DNA from: Terrabacter sp. Root85
GTDB taxonomy: Bacteria > Actinomycetota > Actinomycetes > Actinomycetales > Dermatophilaceae
Length of the DNA: 64,000 nucleotides
Assembly: GCF_001429185.1 (NCBI RefSeq)
Contig: NZ_LMIW01000001.1
Span: 293,633-357,632, forward strand
Direction: 5' to 3'
Positions within the stretch are counted from its first letter, which is position 1. Each line of letters starts with the position of its first letter. A program made the translations under genes and the position numbers. The notes beneath the pieces are model-generated. The model ran no database searches and was not told the DNA's origin. It worked only from the letters and a program-made list of their open reading frames with translations. Positions 34,969-43,569 of this stretch are shown here, one piece after another.

Positions 34969-35238
34969 TCACGGTGGCGGAGCGCGCTCCCGGCCACGGT
35001 CGACGGGACCGCCGTCCCGCCGCACGGCGCGTTGCGTCGCCACGCGGCGGCCCTCCTCGAGGCGCGTGCGCTCGCGAGGAGCAGCTGAGGGGTGGTCGGG
35101 TCGGGAGGACGTGCCGACGGGCGGCCACCCGGCGCTGACGATCGCGTCGAACTCGGCGCGCAGCAACTCGTCGTCGTCGCAGACGAGGGCCATGAAGACC
35201 TCGTCGACGTCGGCGACCGCCTCGGTGCGTGTGTCCAT
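34969..35238 (-). CDS. small conserved actinobacterial protein, function unknown
   Basis: An 89-residue protein. Its N-terminal half (DVDEVFMALVCDDDELLRAEFDAIVSAGWPP) is acidic, helical and looks like a conserved actinobacterial family; the C-terminal half is Arg/Pro-rich and low in complexity. The ATG at 35238 is preferred; a GTG three codons upstream behind GAGGGGAC is equally possible. It lies just downstream of the Hsp20 gene in the same direction (15 bp). An opposing open frame at 34900-35088 starts inside a terminator stem and is judged false. Function unknown. Confidence 0.5.
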   Translation of the reverse strand: MDTRTEAVADVDEVFMALVCDDDELLRAEFDAIVSAGWPPVGTSSRPDHPSAAPRERTRLEEGRRVATQRAVRRDGGPVDRGRERAPPP

Positions 35239-35253
35239 GACCGCCACGTCCCC

Positions 35254-35697
35254 TCAGGCGGTGATGGTCTTCCGGTCGTCGGCGTCGTGCGAGATCGCGA
35301 TCCTGCGCGGCTTGGCGCGCTCAGCCACCGGGATCGCGAGCCGCAGCACGCCGGCGTCGTAGCTCGCGCGGATGTGCTCGGTGTCGAGGCTGTCGCCCAG
35401 CACGAGCTGGCGGCTGAACACGCCACGCGGCCGCTCGGCGGCGACGAGGTCGGCATCGCTCGCGCGGGTGGGACGCTCGGCCTTGACCGTCACGACGTTG
35501 CGCTCGACGTCGAGGTCGATGGACTGCGGGTCGACGCCCGGCAGGTCCAGCTCGACGTGGAAGGTGTCTCCGTCTCGCCAGGCGTCCATCGGCATGGCCG
35601 AGGGCCTGGCCAGCGTGCCGCTGGTCCCGAGGGCGAGCTGGGCCACCCGGTCGAGGTCCCGGAAGGTCTCACGGAAGGGGTCAGTGCGCATCAGCAT
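35254..35697 (-). CDS. Hsp20/alpha-crystallin small heat shock protein
   Basis: A 147-residue small heat-shock protein. The alpha-crystallin domain covers about residues 35-130, with [20 protein letters not shown] and the closing [16 protein letters not shown] (the conserved G-V-L motif). It holds unfolding proteins in a refoldable state. The ATG at 35697 is chosen because GGAGGTGACGACG directly precedes it. No clear HspR (HAIR) or CIRCE element is visible upstream; the region contains a loose CTACA direct repeat near 35768-35788. Confidence 0.85.
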   Translation of the reverse strand: MLMRTDPFRETFRDLDRVAQLALGTSGTLARPSAMPMDAWRDGDTFHVELDLPGVDPQSIDLDVERNVVTVKAERPTRASDADLVAAERPRGVFSRQLVLGDSLDTEHIRASYDAGVLRLAIPVAERAKPRRIAISHDADDRKTITA

Positions 35698-35963
35698 CGT
35701 CGTCACCTCCATCATGTCCAGATGCTCCATGGTGGCCACGACCGCATCTCACACGTCGTGGCATGCGCTGTAGGAATGTTGTAGCACCGACGAGTTCGTC
35801 TGTGCAAGAGCGTGATTCGCAGAATTCTCTGATTCGTTCCCTGATCGCCGCGACACGGTCCTCGCAGGTCGTCCTGCCCCGGCGGCAGCCTGGTCCGCCC
35901 GGGCGGCATCCGCGCGCTGGGCAGCGACTTGGCCTCGGCGCCGAAGCAGGCGACGATGTCGCC

Positions 35964-36248
35964 ATGGCGAAGTCTGGGGGTGGTCCGCGGTTCTTCAAGC
36001 GCCGCGGTGACGAGCTCACGGTCAAGGACGGTGAGGGCAACAAGCACCAGGCGACGCTCGAACGCGTCGACGCCGACTCGACGCAGGAGGACGGCTCGTT
36101 CGTGCTGGGCTACTGCAAGAGCTGCGACTGGACGGGCCCGGCCCGTCGGGCCCGGGACAAGGCCCGCAAGGACGCGCTCGCGCACTCCGACGAGTGCCCG
36201 AGCAAGGGCAAGGTCCGGCTCGGCGTCAGCGAGAACGACCCCCGTTAG
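35964..36248 (+). CDS. small protein with a Cys pair, function unknown
   Basis: A 94-residue basic protein. It begins MAKSGGGPRFFKRRGDELTVKDG, and its C-terminal part, YCKSCDWTGPARRARDKARKDALAHSDECP, has C-x2-C plus a later H-x3-C, so a zinc-ribbon-like site is possible. Function is unknown. The ATG at 35964 has a poor ribosome-binding site, and the frame is open further upstream. Codon use is normal for the region. Confidence 0.6.
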   Translation: MAKSGGGPRFFKRRGDELTVKDGEGNKHQATLERVDADSTQEDGSFVLGYCKSCDWTGPARRARDKARKDALAHSDECPSKGKVRLGVSENDPR

Positions 36249-36330
36249 GGACCACGCCGGCATCACCCGCGGTGCGCCGACCGTCGCGACCACCTCGTCG
36301 GAGCCTCGGCGGCGTGCAGACTGGTGGGCG

Positions 36331-37392
36331 TCACTCGGGGCTGGCCGGGCGGTGGAGCTCGCCGGTCTCCGCAAGTGTGAGCGCGACCCTGTGAAGCTTT
36401 TCGTTCAGCTGGTTCGACGCCTGACGCAATGCGTCGAAGGCGTCCTCGGGAGTGAGCTTGAGCCGCTCCATGAGGATCCCCTTGGCCTGGCCGATGACAT
36501 CCCGGTTCAGCAGTGCCTTGTGCAGGTTCTCGGCCACATCCGCAAGGCCGTCTCGCTCGCGGACCACCCTTGACGCCATCGAGGCGTGCGCCGCCAGGAT
36601 CAGCCCGATCTGCTGCGCTTCCTCGCTGAACGCATCCGGCTCGGCGCCATAGGTGTTCAGCGAGGCTCCGCTGCTCCGTGCTGCCTGACTCACCGTTGCC
36701 AAGCGATACGACGCGGCCGAGTGCGCGCCCAGATCAGCCGGACGCGACGAGAGCGTGGGCCAGCGGTTGTCAGGGAATGACTTCGCGTAGACGATCGGCG
36801 CGGCCATGGCATCCAGGCACGGGCCCTCTCGCGCGTCGTACTGCGCCTGGTCGACGGCCGACGCACTCGCGTCCGTCGTCGAGGCCGTGCGATAGGTCCC
36901 GCCCTCACCGACCGTGACGCTGGCCATCTGGCACCCTGCGACCGTGCTGACTGCCGTCTCTGCGATGCGCAGGAGGATCGCGTCGTATGAGTCGGCTGCA
37001 TAGAGGTTCTCGGCGATGTCGGCGAAAGCTGAGGCCAGGCGCGTCGTGGGGGTGGCCTCCAACCGTCGATCCGTGGCATCCTCCCGCGCTCCAGCCGCGG
37101 CATGTCTCTCGGCCCTTGACCCGTCTCGGTCCTGGCGGGCCCGTTCGCGGGCGTCCGCATCGTCCCGATTCGTCACTGCCCCAGCGGAGTCGCGTGGCAC
37201 ACCCAGCTCGGCCTCTTTGGCGGCCAGCTCCCGTTCCCGCTGGTCCAGCGCTCGTTCTCGCGCGTCGGCCTTCAGGTCTCGCACGTCGCCGGCCACGTCT
37301 CGCTCATCAGCGACCTCGTCACGGCGGTCACCGACGAAGTCGCGCTTCTCAGCGGCCCAGCGACGCTCAACATCGACTGACTGGGCATCCAT
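36331..37392 (-). CDS. GAF and ANTAR domain regulatory protein
   Basis: A 353-residue protein in three parts. Residues 1-115 are highly charged (repeated R-D-E and E-R-A-R stretches), predicted coiled coil. Residues about 125-270 form a GAF sensory domain. Residues about 285-345 form an ANTAR domain (NRDVIGQAKGILMERLKLTPEDAFDALRQASNQ), which binds paired RNA hairpins and prevents transcription termination. The GAF ligand is unknown. The ATG at 37392 follows GAGGAGCGACCC. The long charged N-terminal extension is unusual for the family. Confidence 0.85.
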   Translation of the reverse strand: MDAQSVDVERRWAAEKRDFVGDRRDEVADERDVAGDVRDLKADARERALDQRERELAAKEAELGVPRDSAGAVTNRDDADARERARQDRDGSRAERHAAAGAREDATDRRLEATPTTRLASAFADIAENLYAADSYDAILLRIAETAVSTVAGCQMASVTVGEGGTYRTASTTDASASAVDQAQYDAREGPCLDAMAAPIVYAKSFPDNRWPTLSSRPADLGAHSAASYRLATVSQAARSSGASLNTYGAEPDAFSEEAQQIGLILAAHASMASRVVRERDGLADVAENLHKALLNRDVIGQAKGILMERLKLTPEDAFDALRQASNQLNEKLHRVALTLAETGELHRPASPE

Positions 37393-37735
37393 CGGGTCGC
37401 TCCTCTTCGTCGCCGAGCCGTGCTCGACACCAGGCCCGACCCGGCAATCCCGGGAGGAGCAAACGGGCCGACTTCTTCGTGCGAAGCGGCCCACGCGACC
37501 ACACAGCGGGGGTGGCGGCAGTCCCCTGCTGCCAGCAGTCCCGCGATGCCTCAACCCTACGACCACCCGGTCGCATTGGGACCCTCCGCAGTGACCCGAC
37601 AACCCCACCCATCGCTCTTGAGGGTTGCCCCGCGGATGCGCTCGACCGCCGTCGGGGGGCACGGACCACGGAGGGCCCCTCCAGGGATCGTCCCGGGGAG
37701 GCCCTCCGTGGTTATGTCGCGTCCGAGCGCGGAGG
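37393..37735. other. 343-bp gap between the ANTAR and subtilase genes
   Basis: This holds the promoter of the ANTAR gene on the right-hand side of that gene and the terminator of the subtilase gene at 37665-37712. A GGGCCG...CGGCCC inverted repeat with internal CTTC/GAAG pairing lies near 37468-37495. It is upstream of the ANTAR gene and could be regulatory. I see no protein-coding frame that I would support. Confidence 0.4.
37665..37712 (-). terminator. terminator hairpin of the subtilase gene
   Basis: ACCACGGAGGGCC at 37665-37677 pairs perfectly with GGCCCTCCGTGGT at 37700-37712. The 22-nt loop can itself pair in part. It lies 24 bp beyond the subtilase stop, reading leftward. Confidence 0.65.
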
Positions 37736-40700
37736 CTACGGGTTCACGGCATTCACGATGACGTTGCCGCTACCGACCAGGATGCCGGTGTCGGTGCGGA
37801 CCTGCACCGTGCCGAGCAGGACCCGACCGGCGGCGGGCGCCGTGTTGGCGGTCACGGTGCCGGGGACGGTCCACGACGACCCCGCGGGTCGGAGGGCGTT
37901 CGCGTCCGTGACGGCGACCGAACCGAAGGCCGGGTTGCCGAACACGTCGACGTAGTCGAACGTCGTCGACCCCTGGGGGACGGCGAAGCCGTCGACAAGG
38001 GTCACCCAGAGACCAGCCGCCGGGTTGGCGATGGTCACCGACTCCTCACTGTCACCGTCGGCGGACTGACCGGCGAGCACGCAGGTGCCGGTCGTGCAGT
38101 TGTAGACGTACAGGTCGAGGTCGGCGCCCGTGTCGCCGGCCGACCCGATGGTGGCCCGCAGGGACGTCGACCCGGGCGTGACGGAGACCCGAACCTGCTG
38201 CTGGGCACCTGCCGCGATCGTCGGCCTCAGCATCTTCGCGCTGCCCAGCGTGGTGCCGATGGCCCGGCCGGTGAAGGCGCCGAAGCCGTTGGTCAGGGTG
38301 TAGCTGCGAGCCAGCGGGACTCCGAGGGCCGCTGAGGCGATGGTGTCGGGGTTGGGCGACACCGTCGCTCCGAGGATGGACGCCGTGAGGGTGTAGGGGG
38401 CGTTCTCGGCGTCGGAGGTGCGCCGCGCCTCGACGGTGACCTCCCAGACCCCGGCCTGCGGGTTGCTCGTCGTGCGGCTGGTGGCCGCACCCGTGGCGCA
38501 GGTCCCGGATGTCGGGGTGTAGCAGCTGAGCGACGAGTTGTCGTCGATCGCCACTCCGTAGGGGTGGAACCGGAGGAACCGGATCTGTCCCGCGCCGGGG
38601 GTGCTGCCTCCGCCGACAAGATCGACCTTGAGCGCCAGAGTGTTGGCCGGCACCGCGTAGAAGTAGCTGGTCACCTGGTTCCGGCCGATGCTGCCCGAGC
38701 GAGCCACCGAGAAGTTGTTCGCTGCGGTGAACGACTCAGCGGCCACGACGGTGTTGAGGGTCGCCTTCTCGATGCCCGCCGTCGACGGATCGTCGAGCTT
38801 GAGGATCGCCGAGTGCGTACCCGCATGGAGGGGGTTGACGGAGACGGCGACCTGGGTCGGGGTGTTCAGGGGCAGCGCCACCGAGGCAGGCGACGCGAAG
38901 GTGCCGTCGTTGCCCACCCAGCTCAGGTTGTAGGTGCGGCTGCCGCCGCCGCCCGAGGTCCGGGTGAAGGTGTAGGTGCGCGTGTAGGAGGCGCCAGGGG
39001 CGACTCCCTCACGGTCGAAGATCCCCTCGCCGCGGCCGGGCGTCGCGAGGAAGCCCGACAGGAGCGAGTGAACCGCGACCGACGAGCTGATGTCGACCGG
39101 CTTGAGGTTGGTCTTGAGCAGGTCCCAGGCCGCACCGACGGAGATCAGGCCGTTGCCCTGCTCGTAGGCGCCGAATCGCGTGGGGTCCAGATAGCGGGCA
39201 GAGGAGGTCAGGGCCTCGCGCAGCTGTGCCGGCTTGACCTGCACTCCTGACTGCTTCGCGGCACTCACGAGGAGCGCGCCTGCTCCCGCGGCCTGCGGGG
39301 ACGCCATGGAGGTGCCCTGCAGCATCGAGTAGCCGGCCGGGAGGTCGTAGGTGCCCGCCACCGGGGACGAGGTCTCCCACATCGGGGTCGTCGAGATGGC
39401 AGCGCCCGGCGCGACGATCTCAGGCTTGAAGCCGCCGTCCTCGCGGGGTCCGCGTGAGGAGAAGCCGTGCAGGTTGTCGACGTAGGCGGAGTCGGAGCCG
39501 TAGTTCTTCCGCCACGTCTCCTTGCTGATGTAGGACCCGACCGCGAGCACCTTGGACGCAGCGGCAGGGTCGCCGATCGTGTTCAGGCCCGAGCCGTTGT
39601 TGCCGGCCGAGATGAACATCTGGACGTTGTACTGCTCGATGAGCCGGTTGTAGAGGATCGCACGGGTGTTGTTGCCGTCGTTGAGCGCCGGCAGCCCACC
39701 GATCGACATGTTGATGACGTCGACGTTGCCCTGCTTGGCGATGAACGTCATTCCCTCGATGAGGGCGTGCGAGGTGCACCCGGTGATGAACATGCAGACC
39801 CGGACGGACTTCAGCGTGGCGCCCGGGGCCGCGCCGGACATCGCGCCGCCGAACATCTGGTTGGCCGCGGTGATGCCGGCGACGTGGGTGCCGTGCTCAC
39901 CGGACACGATGCCGATGTTGACCACCTTGTTCTTGCCGTCGGTCTGGACGACGAACGGCATGGACTCGTGCTCCGGCGTCGCCGGGTTGTCCGTGCCGAA
40001 GTGGCCGACGTCGAACTTCTTGGCGTAGTCGGTCAGGACCTGGTCGTTGCCCAGGTTGTGGTCCTGGTTGGTGTCGACACGGACGGTGCCGGCTGCCGCG
40101 TCCCACAGGACCGCGAACGTGTCAGTGCTGTCACCGTCGCGGTTGACGTCGCTGCCGACCTCTCCGCCGAGCCGCGGGTCACCCTCGTTGAAGACCGAGA
40201 CCCGGTAGCTTCCCGGTGGGGCGACGTAGGCCACGCCGCCGTAGGTGAAGCTGGGGCCGGTCATCTGGGTGGACATGTCCAGCCAGGTCGGGTCGTCATC
40301 GGTGAAGGGGTCCGTCGCAGTGACCCAGTCGGTGATCTTGCGCTCACCGGTCGTCGTCGTCGCCAGCGCGGGGTGGTCGAGGTCGATGCCGGAGTCGACG
40401 ATGCCGATCGTGGTGCCGCGGCCGTCCCACGTGGGGTGGGCTGCGGTGAACTGTGCGGCGCCCGTGTCACCGATCGGCATGTACGCGTTGTTCCGAGGGG
40501 TGCCCGCGCCAGGAGGGGTCTGCGGGGAAGGCGACTGCGCTCCCTGCGGGCTCGGGTCGTCCAGTGGAATGACCTCGTCCAGGTCCGCGGCCACGATGCC
40601 GGTCACATTGGCTGCTGCCTCAGCCTTGTCGATCGGCACGATGGCGCGGATGTAGCTGACGTCGCTGTCGGCCTTGCTGATCACCGCACCGAGCGATCGC

Positions 40701-40951
40701 AGGCCGGTCGTGACCGTGTTGTTCTGCCCCGGCACGGCCGCGATGAGCAGCGTCACCGTCCGCGAGCCATTGGCTCGCGCGGTGGCGAGCAGCTCGCGAT
40801 CATGCTTGCCCAGCTGTGACTGCTTCGCTGATGCGCCGGCGTTCGGCGCGCCGACCGCCTGCGGGGCGTTCAGACCCACTGCCCCCATTGCCCCGACGGC
40901 CGACATGATCACCGCAGCGCGACGCGCTCTCGATCCCAGGAACCTGCCCAT
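37736..40951 (-). CDS. secreted subtilisin-family (S8) serine protease
   Basis: A 1071-residue exoprotease. The order is: signal peptide (about residues 1-37, ending near AVGA), an inhibitor-I9-like propeptide (about 45-130), and a catalytic domain with Asp near 186 (IVDSGIDLDHP), His in GEHGTHVAG and Ser in GTSMASP. The oxyanion Asn lies in SAGNNGSG. A large insertion between Asp and His holds calcium-binding-like runs (VNRDGDS, DTNQDHNLGND). Beta-sandwich domains fill the last 400 or so residues. The ATG at 40951 follows GAGGTG by 6 nt. It likely digests protein outside the cell. Confidence 0.9.
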   Translation of the reverse strand: MGRFLGSRARRAAVIMSAVGAMGAVGLNAPQAVGAPNAGASAKQSQLGKHDRELLATARANGSRTVTLLIAAVPGQNNTVTTGLRSLGAVISKADSDVSYIRAIVPIDKAEAAANVTGIVAADLDEVIPLDDPSPQGAQSPSPQTPPGAGTPRNNAYMPIGDTGAAQFTAAHPTWDGRGTTIGIVDSGIDLDHPALATTTTGERKITDWVTATDPFTDDDPTWLDMSTQMTGPSFTYGGVAYVAPPGSYRVSVFNEGDPRLGGEVGSDVNRDGDSTDTFAVLWDAAAGTVRVDTNQDHNLGNDQVLTDYAKKFDVGHFGTDNPATPEHESMPFVVQTDGKNKVVNIGIVSGEHGTHVAGITAANQMFGGAMSGAAPGATLKSVRVCMFITGCTSHALIEGMTFIAKQGNVDVINMSIGGLPALNDGNNTRAILYNRLIEQYNVQMFISAGNNGSGLNTIGDPAAASKVLAVGSYISKETWRKNYGSDSAYVDNLHGFSSRGPREDGGFKPEIVAPGAAISTTPMWETSSPVAGTYDLPAGYSMLQGTSMASPQAAGAGALLVSAAKQSGVQVKPAQLREALTSSARYLDPTRFGAYEQGNGLISVGAAWDLLKTNLKPVDISSSVAVHSLLSGFLATPGRGEGIFDREGVAPGASYTRTYTFTRTSGGGGSRTYNLSWVGNDGTFASPASVALPLNTPTQVAVSVNPLHAGTHSAILKLDDPSTAGIEKATLNTVVAAESFTAANNFSVARSGSIGRNQVTSYFYAVPANTLALKVDLVGGGSTPGAGQIRFLRFHPYGVAIDDNSSLSCYTPTSGTCATGAATSRTTSNPQAGVWEVTVEARRTSDAENAPYTLTASILGATVSPNPDTIASAALGVPLARSYTLTNGFGAFTGRAIGTTLGSAKMLRPTIAAGAQQQVRVSVTPGSTSLRATIGSAGDTGADLDLYVYNCTTGTCVLAGQSADGDSEESVTIANPAAGLWVTLVDGFAVPQGSTTFDYVDVFGNPAFGSVAVTDANALRPAGSSWTVPGTVTANTAPAAGRVLLGTVQVRTDTGILVGSGNVIVNAVNP

Positions 40952-41130
40952 GAACTCCACCTCTGTTGGTTGTTGAGGTACGGCCCCCGTCCCGGACGCT
41001 TGAGGCTATCGACGCGAGCGGCCGGCTGGTGGGGCTTCGGCGACATCTGGATCTCGGGGCTGGTCGAGCCCAGGCCGTTCGCGATCGAGAATGGTTTCTG
41101 CGGGCGAGATGTGGGCAGACACAGAGTGCA

Positions 41131-41158
41131 CCGGGAGTGCAGTGCACCGCACTCCCGG
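41131..41158. promoter_or_regulatory. 10-bp inverted repeat upstream of the DUF664 gene
   Basis: CCGGGAGTGC and GCACTCCCGG flank an 8-nt spacer, 45 bp before the ATG of the DUF664-type gene. It could be an operator or an mRNA leader hairpin. No regulator gene is adjacent. Confidence 0.35.
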
Positions 41159-41203
41159 CCGCCACGACCATCAGCACGACGAGACGCAGGAGATGGATCC
41201 CGA

Positions 41204-41713
41204 ATGAGTACGCCTTTTCCCGAACCGACACAGCCCGCGTCGTCATCGGCCGAGGTCCTGCTTCGCTACCTCGACTACTTTCGCGACCAGGTCGCTGAAC
41301 GGGTCGAGGGCCTGTCCGAGCACGAGCAGCGAACGAGCCGGCTCCCGTCAGGTTGGACGCCGGTCCAGCTCGTGAAGCATCTGACGTACGTGGAGCATCG
41401 ATGGCTCGACTGGGGATTTGAAGGCGCACACGTTGCTGACCCATGGGCTGACAGCCGTGATGGGCGATGGTTCGTGGACGACGACGAGTCGCTCGCGGAT
41501 CTGCTGGCCGCCTTCCGCAGCCAGGCCGCACGTAGCAACGCCGTCACCAGGTCCCACGACCTGACCGATGTGGGTCGCCCCGGCCCCAGATGGGACGGTC
41601 AGCCACCCGCACGTCTGGACAGGGTGCTGCTCCACCTGCTTCAGGAATACGCGAGGCACGCGGGCCATCTCGACATCGTGGCCGAACTCGCGGGGGGCCC
41701 CACCGGGGAATGA
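41204..41713 (+). CDS. DUF664/DinB-superfamily protein
   Basis: A 169-residue four-helix-bundle protein. LPSGWTPVQLVKHLTYVEHRWLDWGF near residues 47-72 and a C-terminal LLQEYARHAGHLDIVAEL supply the three histidines of the DinB metal site. Actinobacterial members include mycothiol-dependent S-transferases; the substrate here is unknown. The ATG at 41204 lies behind AGGAG with a rather long spacing. It is transcribed alone, divergent from the subtilase gene. Confidence 0.78.
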   Translation: MSTPFPEPTQPASSSAEVLLRYLDYFRDQVAERVEGLSEHEQRTSRLPSGWTPVQLVKHLTYVEHRWLDWGFEGAHVADPWADSRDGRWFVDDDESLADLLAAFRSQAARSNAVTRSHDLTDVGRPGPRWDGQPPARLDRVLLHLLQEYARHAGHLDIVAELAGGPTGE

Positions 41714-41916
41714 GTCGTTCGCCGGTAGGGCCACAGGCACCGCCGCGCCGGAACCGAGCGCGATGACGACTCCTGCTCCCCTGCTGGCGCGGACTGGGGC
41801 GGACACCTGGTCCAGTCGTCGAGGCTGCCGCGCGTCTCTGAGATGCCTCCGAGATCTCGTCGTCAGGCTGTGGGTTCGTGCGGCCGCCGCCGCTCCATCC
41901 ACTCCGAAGGACGTCC

Positions 41917-42512
41917 GTGACCCACCTGCTCCACCTCAGTGACGCCCTGTTCCTGCGGATCAACGACCTGGCCCGCGCGTCCACGGGTCTGCACGCACCC
42001 GCCGTCGCCTACGCGCGGTACGGCCTGGTCATGTTCGCCGCACTGATCCTGCTCGGGGTCTGGCGACGTCGGGGCGCGAGCGACCGGGACCTCGGGCTGC
42101 CGTGTGGGCGGGAGCAGGAACCCTGCTCGCCGTCGCGGTCAACCAGCCGGTGGCCGCTCTCGTGGCCGAGGCCCGGCCGTACGCCGTGCACCCCGCCGCA
42201 CTGACCCTCGTGGACCGGACGACGGACTGGTCCTTCCCGTCTGACCACTCCGTCATGGCCGGTGCCGCCGCGGTGGGGCTGCTGCTCGTGTCGAGGCGCC
42301 TGGGCGCTCTTGCGCTGGCAGCGGCAGTGCTCATGGCGGCCACCCGGGTGTACGTCGGCGCGCACTACCCCCACGACGTCGTCGCAGGCCTGCTCCTCGG
42401 CGCAGCGGTGGCCGGCCTGGGCTGGCTCCTCGTGCGACTGCCCCTCACGAGGCTGGTCGGCGCTCTGCGTACCCTCCCTGTCATCGAGCGCGTGCTCTCG
42501 CCCGTCACGTGA
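41917..42512 (+). pseudogene. PAP2-family phosphatase interrupted by a frameshift
   Basis: The first frame (from GTG at 41917 with GAAGGA upstream) encodes an N-terminal membrane segment and reads on into nonsense after about 42093. The second frame resumes at 42096-42102 and carries the PAP2 motifs: RP in AEARPYAV, FPSDHS and TRVYVGAHYPHD. One base missing at about 42091-42096, in a GGG run, restores a single protein of about 198 residues. It resembles BcrC-type undecaprenyl-pyrophosphate phosphatases, which recycle the cell-wall lipid carrier, except that the first-motif Lys is Ala. It is either an inactive gene or a sequencing slip. Confidence 0.75.
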
Positions 42513-42700
42513 GGACTGCCCCACGGGGATGCACCGGGCCGTGCGAGGAGACGCGCCGCATAGGCTGCTTCGTCGTCTCGGACATCCTGCTGGCGCTCAC
42601 CACCGAACCGGACGATCTTTCGGAACGGCTGCTGTCGCGCCGACTGGCCAGCCTCGAGGACCTCGTCATCAACCGACGCTGGAGTCCGGTCACCTCCTGA
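42509..42700 (+). CDS. possible small protein after the PAP2 gene
   Basis: A 63-codon frame opening with GTG in a 4-bp overlap with the PAP2 stop. The later part (SDILLALTTEPDDLSERLLSRRL) is helical and has the G+C-rich third positions of real genes; the first 20 codons do not. I do not recognise it. It could be a gene, a remnant or chance. Confidence 0.28.
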   Translation: MRTAPRGCTGPCEETRRIGCFVVSDILLALTTEPDDLSERLLSRRLASLEDLVINRRWSPVTS

Positions 42701-42720
42701 GGGTCACCTCGAGACGGCAG

Positions 42721-42760
42721 AAGGGCCCCTGACCGGCGTTTCCGCTGGTCAGGGGCCCTT
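42721..42760 (-). terminator. terminator hairpin after tRNA-Tyr
   Basis: AAGGGCCCCTGACC (42721-42734) and its exact complement (42747-42760) form a 14-bp stem with a 12-nt loop, 12 bp beyond the 3' end of the leftward tRNA-Tyr gene. It may also stop rightward transcription from the PAP2 side. Confidence 0.75.
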
Positions 42761-42772
42761 CCGAGCACTGGG

Positions 42773-42853
42773 TGGCAGGTGAAGGATTCGAACCTTCGTA
42801 GCTCTCGCGACGGATTTACAGTCCGTTTCCATTGGCCGCTCGGACAACCTGCC
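42773..42853 (-). tRNA. tRNA-Tyr (anticodon GTA)
   Basis: The leftward strand folds as a class II tRNA. The 7-bp acceptor stem pairs GGCAGGT with ACCTGCC, the anticodon arm is ACGGA-CTGTAAA-TCCGT with GTA at 42817-42819, there is a long variable arm (CGCGAGAGCTACG), and the T arm is GAAGG-TTCGAAT-CCTTC. The 3' CCA is not encoded in full. A strong hairpin terminator follows. Confidence 0.95.
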
Positions 42854-42989
42854 TTGGTGCGTCTGGAAGGATAGCAAGAGATCGGGCGCGGTCCGAAATC
42901 GGGCCTCTGGCGACGCTTTCGTCGTGTCCGGACCGCCTCAGCGCACCCGCCCGACAGACCAGACAACAGCATCCGGAAGGACCCCACCG

Positions 42990-43484
42990 ATGGCCGACTC
43001 CTCGTTCGACATCGTCAGCAAGTTCGACAAGCAGGAGATCGCGAACGCGGTCAACAGCGCCAGCAAGGAGATCGCGACGCGCTACGACTTCAAGAACGTC
43101 GGCGCCTCCGTCGACCTCGCCGGCGAGGTCATCAAGATGAAGGCGAACACCGAGGAGCGCTGCCTCGCAGTGCTCGACGTCGTGCAGACGCACCTCGTCA
43201 AACGCAAGGTCAGCCTCAAGCACCTCGACGTCCCCGAGGCAGGCCCGCGCCTCTCGGGCAAGGAGTACCACCTCGACGCGCCGCTCAAGGAGGGCATCTC
43301 CCAGGAGAACGCGAAGAAGATCAACAAGCTGATCCGCGACGAGGGGCCCAAGGGCGTCAAGAGCCAGATCCAGGGCGACGAGCTGCGCGTCTCGAGCAAG
43401 TCCCGCGACGACCTCCAGGCCGTCCAGCGGATGCTCCGCGACGCCGACCTCGACGTCGCACTGAACTTCACCAACCAGCGCTGA
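42990..43484 (+). CDS. YajQ-family nucleotide-binding protein
   Basis: A 164-residue protein of the YajQ family: MADSSFDIVSKFDKQEIANAVN at the start, RYDFKNVGASVDL, then GISQENAKKINKLIRDEGPKGVKSQIQGDELRVSSKSRDDLQ. It has the usual two-domain ferredoxin-like layout and the usual length. Some YajQ proteins bind cyclic di-GMP and act as transcription co-regulators; that role is not shown for actinobacteria. The ATG at 42990 follows GGAAGGACC. It is divergent from tRNA-Tyr and ends before a long hairpin. Confidence 0.9.
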   Translation: MADSSFDIVSKFDKQEIANAVNSASKEIATRYDFKNVGASVDLAGEVIKMKANTEERCLAVLDVVQTHLVKRKVSLKHLDVPEAGPRLSGKEYHLDAPLKEGISQENAKKINKLIRDEGPKGVKSQIQGDELRVSSKSRDDLQAVQRMLRDADLDVALNFTNQR

Positions 43485-43530
43485 GCGCGCGGGTCCGCCT
43501 GCGTGACAGGCGAACCCACCACGACAGACC

Positions 43531-43564
43531 ACGTATGCCGTCCACCTCGGTGGGCGGCATACGT
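43531..43564. terminator. 15-bp hairpin with CTCG loop between the convergent YajQ-family and NUDIX genes
   Basis: ACGTATGCCGTCCAC (43531-43545) pairs with GTGGGCGGCATACGT (43550-43564) with one G-T pair and a CTCG loop. Each arm holds the recurrent word CGGCATAC, in opposite orientation. Its position between convergent stops suggests a bidirectional terminator. Confidence 0.75.
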
Positions 43565-43569
43565 GCGTC

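Noticed and set aside
34900..35088. 62-residue rightward frame following the isomerase gene
   Set aside because: Its first codons lie inside a perfect 16-bp terminator stem, and it overlaps an opposite-strand gene with better protein character.
35744..35830. HspR (HAIR) element before the Hsp20 gene
   Set aside because: No CTTGAGT-N7-ACTCAAG-like sequence is present; only a loose CTACA repeat is seen.
42090..42512. Separate short PAP2 gene starting at the GTG at 42102
   Set aside because: It would lack the first membrane segment, which is encoded just upstream in another frame. One missing base explains both halves better.
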